A program made the translations under genes and the position numbers. Below the pieces are notes generated by a model. That model saw only the letters and a program-made list of their open reading frames with translations, was not told the origin of the DNA and searched no databases. Positions 45,835-59,032 of a stretch of DNA of 64,000 nucleotides are shown piece after piece. The DNA is from Microthyrium microscopicum (lineage: Eukaryota > Ascomycota > Dothideomycetes > Microthyriales > Microthyriaceae): NCBI GenBank assembly GCA_010405405.1, contig MU004233.1, forward strand, positions 2,761,882-2,825,881, in the 5' to 3' direction. Every line of letters begins with the position of its first letter. Positions within the stretch are counted from its first letter, which is position 1.

Positions 45835-47951
45835 ATCTGCTTCGGTCTTTCGATGTGATTGGGAATGGATGGTTGAAGTAAGCTGGCCGGATGGTCTTTG
45901 ATTCTTTCCGTCACTTGATGAGAGATTAAACCAGCATTGTGATTAAAAGTATAAGAAGTCGGAAAGAACAAAGGCACTAATACTTTAGGCCAATAATAGC
46001 CAGGTCAAAAAGATTCCGGAGATCCGAGCCGCGAGGTAGTTGGGATAGCCCTGTACAGTGGTAATACTCGGGTCGACTTGGAAATACAAGAAACAGCAGG
46101 AAACAACATCCGCAGATGAAAAAGAATAGAAAAAAGAGAAGGGACAGCCAGAAAAGGGTGGTTATGCGGGGAGGAGCAATGGACACGGCTTATGTTCCAA
46201 TGCGTTGCGTTGGCAGTATCCTTGGAGGACAAGGCAGCATGTCAAGAAGCGGTTTCCGCCGAGGCTTTCCACTTCTACTACTTACCGGTCCTGTACCTTT
46301 ATTATTCGAAGCCCTGCAGCCGTTTAGCCCATCCTTGAATAGTAGATGTGGGAGAAGTCTCCTAGAAAGCGGGACTTTTTCATGCATCGGTGTCGGAACT
46401 GGCCAACGAACGTGCAATCCAACAGAGTGGCTGGCCAGTGGAGCTTCGTGGCACCACTCCAAGCCTCCCGAAATCCATTGGATACTTTACCTGCGGAATA
46501 GAATTTTTGCGCAACAGTTTGCCTGCACAAGACTGCCTTTGGAGCCATGTGGAGGCCCAACGTCGAGACTCGAAGCCGTGGGGAGTACTGCGTTGTCGAT
46601 GGGCACTATCAACCTTGATGCCGATGGGAATCATGACTGAAGTGTAAGAAAGATACAGGTAGTGCCCAAATGTCGACTGCGAAAGAACAAATTCAAGCAG
46701 CGAGAGTCTCCTATTCGACAACTTTAAGGAGTCGAGAAGAGTCAACGCCACGAGGTCCGTGACCTGCTCTCATTTTCGCCAACTTCATCGCTTCACAACC
46801 TTTGAACCTACGTTGTGCACATCGAGCCGCCATCAGCCGTGGAAGGTCTATGCTTCTAGAACTTTTGCCTCATTTTCTTCCCTGTCTAGAACCTAGAGGC
46901 TAGGCCAGACGCGTACATGAATTGCGATGTCTCCTATCGACTACACTCTCGTATTGGGTGCTCAATTTCCCATAGAGGGCGTTTGATACCTAACGGTTCA
47001 TCAAACGCCATGAGAATTCAGACGCTCTATAAACAGTGCGACCGATAGCAGACATCGACTTGTGGAAGCACATCAGTCATTTTGTCCATTGGTCGGGCCA
47101 TGCGCGTATTGTGAACAAGCCTCCCAGATCCATAACCATGCAAATCACAAGACGACAAGTGATGCTACTCTAGGTAACTGCCCTTTTCAACCTTGCGTTC
47201 CCCAAAGTATATATCGATCTCCCATTTTACCCTTTCACGATACCTTGTTCCGAGGTATCAATAGATAAGCCGACCAGGATATTGTACAACCTCGGGGGCC
47301 TTCCTGGTCTATTTTCAACCGTTACTTCCGTCCTGTCGCAACATCTTGTGGAAACTGCATTGAGTTCTCCTTACCAAAAGATGTTGTCGATGAAATTGTC
47401 CGGTCACGGCTATCAACCCAAGGCCGAGCTGCTGGATGGCATCGATCACTGCTGCGTCAAGAACACGGATCATCCTAGGCCATCATGTTCAAAGCTGCAA
47501 GAGGACGGGTGTTTCGCCTGGATTCCCCACAGTGATCTGCTTCACTTCCGCCTTGGATGGTAGTCTGTCAGTGCAGACTTTCAACGAATATCCTTCATTC
47601 TCGCATCCACCTTCGGGTCCTGAACAGCCACAATTGAAGCATCATTTCCGATTACCTGGAATGGCAGTTCGGGTTCAGAGATCCATTACTTTCGGCCTAA
47701 AAACTCCGAATATGGAAGAAAATTGCTCACTGTACTGTCCCATTTGCGCGCTTTGGACTACAATACTAGTGTGCAGTGTCTAACTTACTGCACTTCTAAT
47801 TCGGTACGTCGAGGCCAATACCAAGCTTCGCCCACGCTTCGACGACTTGAAGCCTCCAATTAACGCTTAAGGAATCTGGTCAGATGTCGCGGAGGCGAAC
47901 CAATTATGGAGCACTGTTAGATGGATATCAGATTAATGCACTACTTGTACG
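45835..47951. other. Intergenic, left flank of the retroelement
   Basis: About 2.1 kb with ordinary composition. 46,080-46,190 is A-rich on + (CT-rich on -), probably the leader of the gene at 44,420-45,834. Open frames at 46,116-46,640 and 47,062-47,783 lack support. The RIP signature begins abruptly only inside the element to the right. Confidence 0.4.
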
Positions 47952-47956
47952 ATCAG

Positions 47957-48108
47957 TGTTGTGATGAAGAACATGCCAAGGGATTAGATAATCGCAAGAC
48001 CTAATTAGAGATAACATAATCCCCTAATTAGCGTGTCCTAAAAACTATATTAGGCCCTTAGACTCTTATAGTAATTAACTACGCTTTATTTCTTATATTC
48101 TTATAATA
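47957..48108 (+). repeat. 5' LTR (152 bp)
   Basis: Aligns end to end with 57,744-57,895 at identical length. Starts TGTTGTGATGAAG just after the ATCAG target duplication. Its outer (left) half keeps G and C at sites where the other LTR has A and T; its inner half is the more mutated one. Confidence 0.92.
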
Positions 48109-51100
48109 TCTAGTAGTAATAATTTAATTTAATTAGGACCTCTAAATAACAAACCTTTTATAAGAATCCTTAAATTTACTTTATTATTAATAATTACTTA
48201 GGATTAATATTTAGCAAGATATACTCTAAGAATACTATTCTTTAATTAGCTAGCCTTATTATAGCCTAATACCTAGTAATTATATATTAGGAAATAATTC
48301 TTAAGATTTATATATAATAATATTCCTTACTACTATATATCCTAAAAATATTTTAAATTATCTTTAATTTAAACTACTACTTTAAGAATTATTAAATATA
48401 TTATAAGAATTATTTCTTCTATAATAATACCCTCTTTATCCTTACTAACTTTTACTATATTAATTACGTAGCTATTAAACAAAATATAAGAACTTCTCCT
48501 TAGAAAATTCCTTAGAATAACGTTATAAAAACTTTACTATACGAATTAAAGCTAATAAGTAATAATATAGACTCTTAGCCTTAGGTTATCTTAGGAAATT
48601 AGATTAAGATTTTATCTATACTAAAGAAGTATAAAAATTTGCCTTAGAATAATCTTCTAACTCTAGATTTTATCTAACTAACTTTAGTATAGAAACTTCT
48701 AAACCTTAAAACTTTTTCTCTACCTTATTAAGATTATATCCTTTATTAAAACTATTACTTCTTTTTACTAAAATAAATAACTAGTATAATAATATTATAG
48801 CTTAAGCTATAAGATAAGATACCTAGTAGGTATAATATTAAGCCTAGGTTACTAACCTAAGTCCTTAAAATAAGTAACTTACTTCTATATTACTAAATAA
48901 CCTTTTTAGCGTATTAAATCCTAGTCCTAACCTTATAACTTAGGTTACTAACGTTTAATAATTAGGACTCTAAGCTCTAAACTATTTTATTAATATATAT
49001 TAAGTTAATTCCTAGATTATTAACTATTCTTCTACTAAACTATAAACTTCCTCCTAAGCTTAGAACTATATTCCTAAAGGACCTAACTACATTCCCTAGG
49101 CCTATAACTAAACTTTCTAACGTAATAATAATAAAAATTAGTAGTTTATAAATAAGCTTATTCTTCTTTAAGGAATATTATTTTACTCTACTACTAATAA
49201 GTAAATTAAATAAGATTATAGCTCTAAACTTATAAAGAATATCTAATATACTTAGTAGTAGGAAATAGTAAATTATATTACTAAATTAATCTTTTACCTT
49301 AACGTAAGTAAGTTTATTCTACGTACTTAAGATTACTAGGTAAATAAAATTAAGGCTTATACTTAGACTTAAGCTTTAACCTAGGAAACTTTACAAATAA
49401 GTATTACTTACCTAAACCTTATAGAAAAGCTAAGTAAAGAGTTAGATAAGACTATTAAATTACTCTTCTAAACTTTTAGTCCTTAAAAACTTATTAAAAT
49501 AATAAGAAATATTCCTTAGGAATAGAGATAATATTTAACTAAGTTTAAAATACCTCTTAATAGTTTATTCTCTAAGAAACTAAGTAAGTATAATACCTAA
49601 GCTAAGAGCTTCTTTTATACCTTTAAGGCTAGTAAAGATATTCTTTTATTAAATTTTACTCTACCTAAGTAATAGAAAATTACTAAGATTAGAGAATATC
49701 TCCTTATTAAGTAATATCTCTTATAAGCTAACTTAGCCTAGTAATAAGTTATAGAAGAGTTTAAGATACTTAAAAGTTTATCTTATTTCTTTATCTACTT
49801 TTAATCTATATTTAGTATTAAAAAAGATATACTTAAGGTTAGTATCTAGTAGGATTATATATTATAGGTTTTATCTACTAAGGAATTTATTTATTATCTT
49901 TATATCTTATAGACTTAAATAAATCCTATATCTACTAATTATAAAATAAGTATCTAAATCTAAGAAGACTTTAAAGAATAAGTTACTTTTAAAGCTAAGC
50001 GTAGATATAGTACTATTCCTAACCCTATAGTTAATATTTTAGCCTTTAAATAAGAAATTATTAAATATAATATAAACTTCTATAAAAATATATATAATAC
50101 TTATAATACTTATAGGCTAGAGTAGCTTAATAAAATCTCCTCTAATTTTAAGAAAAATAAAGAGCCTACTCTAAATACTAGTTTTAAGAAATATCTTAAG
50201 AAAGTTAATAATAAAAGCTATACTAATAATAAGCTTAAGTTAAATAATAAAAATTTAAAGTAGCTTAACGCTATAAATAGCTATAGTTACTATTCTAAAG
50301 AATAACGTAATACTTAATACTCTAGGAAATTTAACTCTAATAAGAAATTATATTCTTTTTATAAAAAAAACTCTAAAGGTAAAAAAGCTCTTATAGATAA
50401 CTCTAAACTTAAGTACTAGAATTATAGTAAACTTAGCTACTACGCTATAAATTATAAAAAGCCTAACTAGTAATAATAGAGTTTAAAAAACTACTATTAC
50501 TAGAAAATAAATAGGAATCTTTTAGCTTAGAACTAGAATACTTTATTTATCTATATAATAACTAATAAGCTTTCTTTAACTATATAAGTAGATATAGTAA
50601 TACTCTTTTACGTCTATCTATTTACTTATATTATAAAAATTATTTTATTAAAACTATAGCTCTTCTAGACTTAGGAGCTAATTCTATTTATATTAGTTAA
50701 AAAATTATTAGAAAACTTAAAGCTTCTATAATATCTATCTTAAAGAAAGAAGTTACTCTTATAGATAGCTATATAGTTATAACTTCTTTTAGAATTTACT
50801 TACCCTATTATATTAAGACTTTTTATAGCTACTTTAAGGCTTATATTCTAAATATCCTTAATCTTAATATTATTTTTAGACTCTTATAGTTCTAGTTATA
50901 TAATCTATAGATTAATTAGATAATAGAATAAATTAAGCTTATAAAGTAACGCTTAAGAGGCCTTTATACTTATAAGCTTACTATAGAATACTAGGTAGAG
51001 CCTCTTTAGAATAAGGAAAGCTACTTAGAATAAATAGAGTAGTTTATAATTAGCTCTCTTTATATAATTTTTTAAGTATTTTAAAATAAAGTAAAAAGAG

Positions 51101-54049
51101 TAAGAGACAAAGTTAAGAGTATTCTTTAGCTAATTTAAGAAATATAGAAATAGCCTAATATCTTTTTAATAATTAATAACCTTAATATTAATAAACTTAC
51201 TCTAGAAGATAAAGGTATATAGAAACTTTTAAATAATTACTATAGATTCTTTTGTTATACTTTTCTTAAATTCTTACTATACTCTAAATTTAATTATAAA
51301 ATCCTTATAGAGAACGCCTCTTCTTATAACTAAGCTTATTATTAAATATCTAACTTATAACTAAAAGAGTAGAAAAAGTAGATTTAAGAACTACTTACTA
51401 AAGGACTTATTAGAGTCTTAAGAAGTCTTTAAGGTTTTTCTATCTTATTTATACTAAAGCTAGGAGGAAAATAGAGAATATATATTAACTACTATTTACT
51501 TAATATAGTTATACGTAAGGATACTTATTCCTTACTATAAATTAATAAGTATTTTAATACTATTAGTAGAGTAAGATTCTTCTCTAAGCTTAACCTTCTA
51601 TTAGGCTATTAATAAGTCTATATAATAGAAAAAGATATTAAGAAAATAGCCTTTAATACTAGGTCTAGAAAGTATAAGTTCCTTATTATACTTTTTAGAT
51701 TAATAAATATACTATTATTTTTTTAGTATATAATAAATACTCTTCTTTAGCTCTTTTTATTAATTTACGTAGTTATTTACTTAAATAATATTATTATTTA
51801 CTTAAATACTATAAAAGAATATTATAAGCATATTACCTAGGTTCTAAAAATCTTTTAAAATAATAAGCTTTATACTTATCCTAATAAATACGTCTTTAAG
51901 GTTAAGAAAATTAAATTCTATAGCTATAAAGTAAAAGGTTAGTAAATCTAACCCTTACGCGAAAAAACTACCTTAATTAAGTTCTAGCCTATACTTAAGA
52001 ATATATATAAAGTACGTTAATTTCTTAATTTTGCCTTATACTATTAATAGTATATTAAAAACTTTACTAAAATTACTATTTTTATCTTTAACTTCTTAAA
52101 GAAGGCTAATCTAAATATTAGGAAAAAAAAGTACTACTCTATTACTTAGACTTATTAATATATTATAGCCTTTAATAAAATTAAGACTCTATTAACCTTA
52201 TTACCTATCTTAGTAGTATATAATTTATAAAAGCCTATAAAACTCTAGATAAATACTTTAGATTATATAATTAGTTATAAGCTAGTATAAAAAAACAACT
52301 AGGGCAAATAATACTTAGTTACTTTTAATAGCTATAAACTAAGTAGAGCTAAACTTAATTATCTAATATATAAGAAAGAGCTTCTTATAATTAAGAATAT
52401 AATTAAGAGATACTAATACTACTTTCTAAGAAAAACTACTAAAGTAATTATAAATTATAATAGCTTATAGTATATAAATATAATTAAGAATAATACTTAA
52501 TATATTATTTAATAAATTAAAGAGTTTTAAAAATTTAATCTTATCTTTACGTATTATAAAGATTCTTAAATAGTAATTCTTAATACTCTTAGTTACTATT
52601 TAAACTTTTAAGAAGAATAAATTAATACTATTTAGGAAATAGAGCCTAAAAATAGTAATAATAACTTATTTTTTAAGGCGTAAACTACTCTATTAAAACT
52701 CTTATAAGAGTAGAAAGAATAAGAAATCTTCTATATATAGGGCTTATAAAAAGCATTAGAAAAGAAAGATTATACTATTTTTACTAGCGTATAGAAGAGG
52801 CTCTAAAAAAGTATTCTTAATTATTTTTAGATTAACCTTAATAAAGATATTAAGAGGAAATATAGTTATCTATTTTTAAAAAAAAATTCTACTAAAGCTA
52901 AGATACTTACTAGTTTACTCTATATTTATTTTCTCTATTATTAAGACCTTATTAAGAAAGTATATAATTAGTATAGGTACTTATTATATATAAACTTTAC
53001 TAATATTCTTAAATTAAAAGGTTAGTAGCTAAAAATAAAGAATAACTTTTAGGAATTTATCTAGTTCTATTCTATATATTAAGTTTAATAAATAGATTAA
53101 AGTAAGCCTAAGTATAGGTCCTACTATTAAGTATAAAACTTATAGCTATTTAAGGCTTAGAGAATTAACCTAATTAGTAAACTTTTATAAAGTCTCCTTA
53201 AGAACTAGTATATTATCTATATAATTAACTATACTATAAGATAGCCTATTATAAAATTAGTACTAAATATTACTACTTTTATAATTATAGAATTTATCTA
53301 TAGGAAAATTATCTTAAAATATAGTCCTTCTTAATTATTAACCTTAGATAATAGACCTTAGTTTATTTTAGATATAATTCTATCCTTATTATAATAGATA
53401 AAGACTAAGTACTACTTAATAGCTTTATATAATCTCTAGTCTAATAGAAAGATTAAGAGATTTAATAGCCTACTAGATATATTCTTAACTAAGTTCTTAG
53501 AAAGAAAACTTATAGCTAGTTAGGATTTATACCTAGATTAAGTAGTTTATGCTACTAAGATATAAGCTTATACTACGTTAGGAATATCTCTCTTTTTCCT
53601 TATCTATAGGAAAGATTCTAAAGACTTTAAAATAAACTAGGTAAAGGAAGATAAATAAGCTAAATTAACTAGTACTATACTTTCTATCTATATAATTATA
53701 AAAGATTACTTAAAAAAGATTAGAATTACTAGATAAGTCTATTATAATGCTTTATTAAAATAAGCTATAGCCTTAAACCTTATTAATAATAATATAATTT
53801 TAAAAGAGGACTTTATTATTAAGTTCTCTATAGGTTCTTATATACTTCTTAAAAACTTAAATAAAACTAAGTTTTAAGTAACGTAGTTTAGCCCTTATAA
53901 AGTCTTAAAAGTCTACTTTTTAAGAATATATACTCTTAAGATACTTAATAAAAAAGTGCTTAAAAACCTTATCTATAAGAATTACTTTATATAAATATAT
54001 ACGCAAAAAAAAAAAAAATACTATTACTAAAACTAGCTATACTTTAAGT

Positions 54050-57000
54050 ATAAGTAACTAAGTAAAGATAACTTTAAAAGTATCTTAAATAAAGAGCATA
54101 GAAGCAAAATAGATATATTTACTATAACTAAGAAAGATTAGCTTAATAGATTAAGAAACCTTTTAATAGAGTTAATTAATATTAAGAAGTCTAGTATTAG
54201 AAAATATTACCTAAGTCTACCTACTATTCTTTTTAATTTTATAAGAAAAGTTTAGAAAGCTAAAGTAAGTATTTATAGATAATAAAAGAAATATTCTATA
54301 GTAACTATTTATAACTTAAGTAGTAACTTAAAAACTCTTATAGTATTAAAATATATTCCTCTTAACTTAATTCTAGCTTTAGCGTAAAGTAATCTAAAAT
54401 AAATAAAGTAAATTATATAAGAAGTAGAATATTCTATAATACTATAAAATCTAATAAGAGAAAAGAATAATAATATTCTTATCTCCTTAAATTAAAGCTT
54501 AGTAAGGAAGGAAATCCTTCTAGCTATAATAGATTAAGAATTAATTTTTATATTACTAAAATAATAAGAGTAAAAAGATAAATTGTTAAGACTAAGAAGC
54601 TATAATAAAATTGCTACCTTAATTACCTATACGTCTATACTAGAGGTAATAAATCTATATAAATAAGTATCTAATCCTAGAAAGGACTATTAGGGTATTA
54701 ACCCTTTATTACTAAATACTATAGAAGTAGAGATTTTTCTTATAAATTACCTTAAACCTAGTCTACTATAAAAAATAGATATAACTAAAAGATTCTTATA
54801 GGATACTAATATATTTAGGCTAACTATAATGCTTAGTAGTTTTATATGTCCTAATACTAATTTATAATATTTAGAATTAGGATAGAGATAATAGAAGGCT
54901 ACTTCTAGATAAGAAATTATTCTATATATAAATATAGGTAAGATATCTATAAGAAAGAAAAGAAAAATTAACCTTTTATTATCTCTTTTATAACCTTTCT
55001 TAATTATATTCGTTTAAGGAAACTATTTATAAGAAATTACTTTTATTTATTATTAATTTAAGTAAACTATTATAAGTAATAATAACTAAAATTAAACCTT
55101 TAAATCTTCTTAGTAATCTTTAAGACTATTACTAAGGTTATTTAAATATAATAAGCTATCTCTAAATCTTCTTAGTAATCTCTAGGACTATTATTAAAAG
55201 CCTTTTTATAAAATATTTAATAGTAAGAAATAAGAAACCTAAATAATCTAAATTTTTAAGCTAATCTACTACTTTCTAGTTTTAAAGTAATATAAGCCTA
55301 ATGCTACTTTTCTTTATTCCTTAAAAGATAACTAACTCTAAGAGTTTAATTCTATTTCTTCCTCTATATAAGTAAGCTAATATACTTCTTTTTTACTAAA
55401 ACTAAATATAGTTAGTAAAGCTTCTAAATAACTTAAAAATAGCGTAGATAATAAGCTACTAATAAAGCTATAAATAAGAGTAATAAGTAGTTTAGTAACT
55501 ACCTATATTAATTATATAGTACCTACGCTTATTTTCTTTATTATAAATAAGTAATTTTATTTATTATTTAAGGTATAATTTATATAAGCCTTATTAAATA
55601 TAAAATTATTCTTTATATTCTAAAAGACTATATAATTATACTAAGTAATAACTTCCTTATCTAAAAGCTTAAGTATATAGTAGCGTTTATATTTATTATA
55701 ATACTAATTAAATTAGTAATCCTAAGTATAAGCTATAACTACTTATAGCTTATTACTACTAGATAATAAGTTAGTTATTATTATAGTAGCTAGCTTAGTC
55801 TAAGTAAGACTATACTTAATATAGTACTTAAGCAATACTAAGATCTCTTAAGGAATTTTAACTTTTTAATTCTAAAGATTCTATAAGACTTAGATAAGCT
55901 TATTCTAAGTCTTTTTCTTATACGTTTATAGCTAGTAGTTTAAATAAATTAATTAACTACCTACTATAGTATAAGCTATATTATTAAGTAAATACTTATA
56001 AGTCTACTTATTAAGCTTCTTTAAAAAAGCTAAATAATAACCTAAACTAAGCTTTATCTTAATTTAAAGCTTAGGTAAGGTCTTATACGTACTACCTTAC
56101 TTCTTTATAAACTAATATAATAACGTCTTTATTTTCTCCTTATTTAAAAACTTAATATACTTTAGTTTATTCTTAAAAATATTTAAAAAGTTAGTTTTAT
56201 TAACTATATACTTATACGCTTATAAAATATTATAAGTTTACTCTAGCTTAAGCGTTATATAATAGTAGTAGCCTTAGCTACGCTCTTAATTAATAACTTA
56301 GTATAAGGTTATTTTAGAGTATACTAAGCTATTCTAAATATACTAGAGTATATTTTTTACTACTTAAACTTAAGAACGTATTATATTTTACTTTATATAT
56401 ATCTATATAGAATTAAGTAATATAATATTTAAGAAGTTATAGTCTAAACTAAAAATATTAGTAATATAAGTACTAGATATTATAAATAGCTTAATCTTAT
56501 TTTAATCTAAAAAACTTATTTCCTAAAGCTATTAAAGCGTTACCTATATTAAAGTATTCTTCTTAGTAAAACCTATCTTTCGTTTAAGCGTCTCTTAAGT
56601 AGCTTACTTATAAGCTAACTTTTGCTAATAAAAGAACTTACTCTCTAGGACTAGAAGATATTATTTAAACATAGGTAATTATTTATAAGATTATCTTATC
56701 TTAAAATTAACGTTATAGTAGCCTATAAAAGCTCGCTAGTAAGCCTCTTTAAGAAAAGGATTTAGATAGCTAATACTTTATTAATAACTAAATCTAGCTA
56801 AAAAAGACGAAAAGTAGTTATTATTATTCTTTATGCTTAAGAATTTTAATATACTACTTTATTAGCTATAAGCTTTAGCTAGAGAAGATAAATATATAAG
56901 CGTATTTATAAATAATTATAGATATTCCTTAGAATAAGGTTAAGTAACTAAACTTAGAAACTAAATAATAAAACTTAAAGCTTACTATAAAGATTTAGCT

Positions 57001-57734
57001 TAATTATACTAAGCCTAAGAAACTTAAGAATAAGTACTATACTTTCTAAGTATCTTTAAAAGCAACGTAGTTAGCTTAGTATAAGAAGCTATCTTAAAAA
57101 GTTCTTATAATTAAAAGCTTAAGAAGAATTAAGGATTAAAGAAAGGGAATATATAGAGCTACTTATACTTAATAATATTAGAAGTATAAAAAAGAATTTA
57201 CTTCTACTAGCTTAAAGTATTATAAAAGTATAATAAAGAAGAAGAAGAGAAAATAATAGATTATAAAGCTTTATAGATATAAAATTAAGCCCTTATCTTA
57301 TATTTACTTAGACTAGTAATTACTACCTAGTTCTTCGTTACTATCTATATATTACTTCTTATAAACTTTATTCTTTAAGGCCTTAAAGCGTAAGTTATAT
57401 ATATTCTTTATTAAATTAAGTAGCCTTAATACGTCTATATAAACTTCTTATAATTCCTTAATTTACTACTACTAATAGCTCTTATGTAAATAAACCTTCC
57501 TAAAAGGATTAGAAACTATAAATACTTAAGTACTATTTATAATAGTTTAACCTAAATCTTAAAAAAGATCTTAAAGAGATAATTCCTTAGAGATTACCTT
57601 ATAATATAGCTAGGGCAATAGTTCTAGACCCTAGGTAAAGATTCTTTATTAGTTATTATAATATTCTTTTTATTTTACTTATTTATTAAAGCTATAACTA
57701 TAGGATTTATAAACTTAGGAGAGTTTACGCTAGT
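54050..57734. other. Unexplained 3.7-kb internal segment of the retroelement
   Basis: Lies between the last integrase-tail remnant and the polypurine tract. It is as RIP-mutated as the rest, which implies that it was part of a repeated unit when hit. I recognise no retroelement domain here. It could be an extra coding region of this lineage, a nested element or captured DNA; no internal terminal repeats were noticed. Confidence 0.5.
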
Positions 57735-57743
57735 AAGGAAGGA

Positions 57744-57895
57744 TATTATAATAAAGAATATGCTAAGGAATTAGATAATTGTAAGACCTAATTAGGGATA
57801 ATATAATCCCCTAATCAGCGTGTCCTAAAAACTATATTAGGCCCTTAGACTCCCGTAGTAATTAACCACGCTTTATTTCTCATATTCTTACAACA
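57744..57895 (+). repeat. 3' LTR (152 bp)
   Basis: Same length as the 5' LTR with no gaps. About 19 differences, all transitions. It follows a polypurine tract and ends ACAACA before the second ATCAG. Its outer (right) half is the less mutated one, the mirror image of the 5' LTR. Confidence 0.92.
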
Positions 57896-57900
57896 ATCAG

Positions 57901-59032
57901 AAGTGCTCTGAAAGTACCCCGATAGCTGCATATTCATGCATTCCATAGCTCCTTTTCCATGTGACGATCGTTATGGACTGCACATATATCACCTGTCAGA
58001 CGGTTATGGAAGTATCAAAGGCTCTGCGGCCACCTTTCTCGCCGTGAATCTCGCATGTTTATACCTCTGAGGTTAGATGATGGAGAAGTAAAGGTGGATG
58101 ATGTGAAGGACTAGTCTCAACGCAGTAAGTGAGGCTCAATTGAAATATGGAGACGCATGATCTTGGTTCACTATTCTTTCAAAGTACCATCAACACGTTG
58201 GGGTTCGAACTACTACACGCAGACATATTGACGACTTGAAGACTTCTGATTCTGAGTTTTCAATACCGCCTTCCGGTATTTGAGGAAACTCGTTGACCTT
58301 ATGACCTCCAACTCAATGACGATGGTAAGGGTACTAGCTCTACACACATCTAGAATTCAAGCATCATCTCTACAAAGGCCACTAAAGACGCATGAGATCG
58401 ATGAAATGGGAAGCTAGAAAACGCTATATATACCTCGGCCCGCGGGCAATACTGCAATGCAGTGTATGAAAGACTATTGAAATAAAATCGTGTATTGAAA
58501 TAAAGACTTTCTAGGTAGCTCGCAAAGACGTTATTATTCACGAATCAAGAAAAGTAAACACACGCCAATAGCCGACTGATCTAAGATAAAACGAAGTACC
58601 CAGCTGTCCTGCTCAGTCATCCATACAAAGCAAACCATAAAAACATGAAGAGTGCGCCATCTTAGCTTCGAGATCAATTTCGGATATCATTACTGGAAGT
58701 TGTGAAGACTGATGACATTCGTCATTTCAAGCTTTTAGAAGTCGTTTCGTCCGATGTTCAATATCAAAATGTACTTAGTGTGTAGCTTGAGGTTTTCAAA
58801 CTTGACTTTGTCTTTTGAAGTGATTCTGATGTGTGTTTATGAATTCTATATTGTCAGTTTATGTGGCTAAGCTATAGCCAGATATCAGAAAACGTCTCTT
58901 CCACGTGCTGATGCTAAATCCTTCACAAGAAGACAACATCTCTGTCCCATGTATAGACTGCCCGTCACCCCATAGCCCCTGTATCTATCAAGCTCCAACA
59001 ACCTCCATTAGAATTTAACTTCCATACGCTTC
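57901..59032. other. Intergenic, right flank of the retroelement
   Basis: About 1.1 kb with ordinary composition immediately after the element. No supported gene. The 3' UTR of the SRP receptor beta gene probably occupies its right end. Confidence 0.45.

Larger units (their letters stand above)
47957..57895 (+). mobile_element. LTR retroelement fossil, Ty3/Gypsy order, RIP-saturated
   Basis: A 9,939-bp element bounded by two 152-bp LTRs and a 5-bp target-site duplication (ATCAG at 47,952-47,956 and 57,896-57,900). Its ends are TGTTGT...ACAACA. A polypurine run (AAGGAAGGA, 57,735-57,743) abuts the 3' LTR. Remnants on the + strand follow the order reverse transcriptase (about 51.2-51.9 kb), RNase H (about 52.3-52.5 kb), integrase core (about 53.2-53.5 kb) and a GPY-type integrase tail (about 53.9-54.0 kb). 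That order defines Ty3/Gypsy (Metaviridae). Gag and protease should lie in 48.1-51 kb but are not recognisable. Composition is extremely AT-rich with CpA and TpG almost absent, the mark of repeat-induced point mutation. It is thoroughly broken, with stops throughout all frames. The boundaries are intact and the LTRs have no indels, so the insertion looks fairly young despite heavy mutation. Confidence 0.93.

Noticed and set aside
46116-46640. 174-codon frame on the + strand
   Set aside because: It starts within the CT-rich leader of the opposite-strand gene, and its product has no recognisable pattern or splice support.
54050-57734. Coding-looking stretches on both strands inside the RIP-hit segment
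   Set aside because: The AT-rich, transition-saturated sequence gives Ile/Leu/Lys/Asn-rich readings in several frames. None contains a domain I can name, so no gene is called.
58195-58225. TTCGAAC motif resembling a tRNA T-loop
   Set aside because: The flanking bases do not pair as a T-arm, and no matching A-box or acceptor stem was found upstream.
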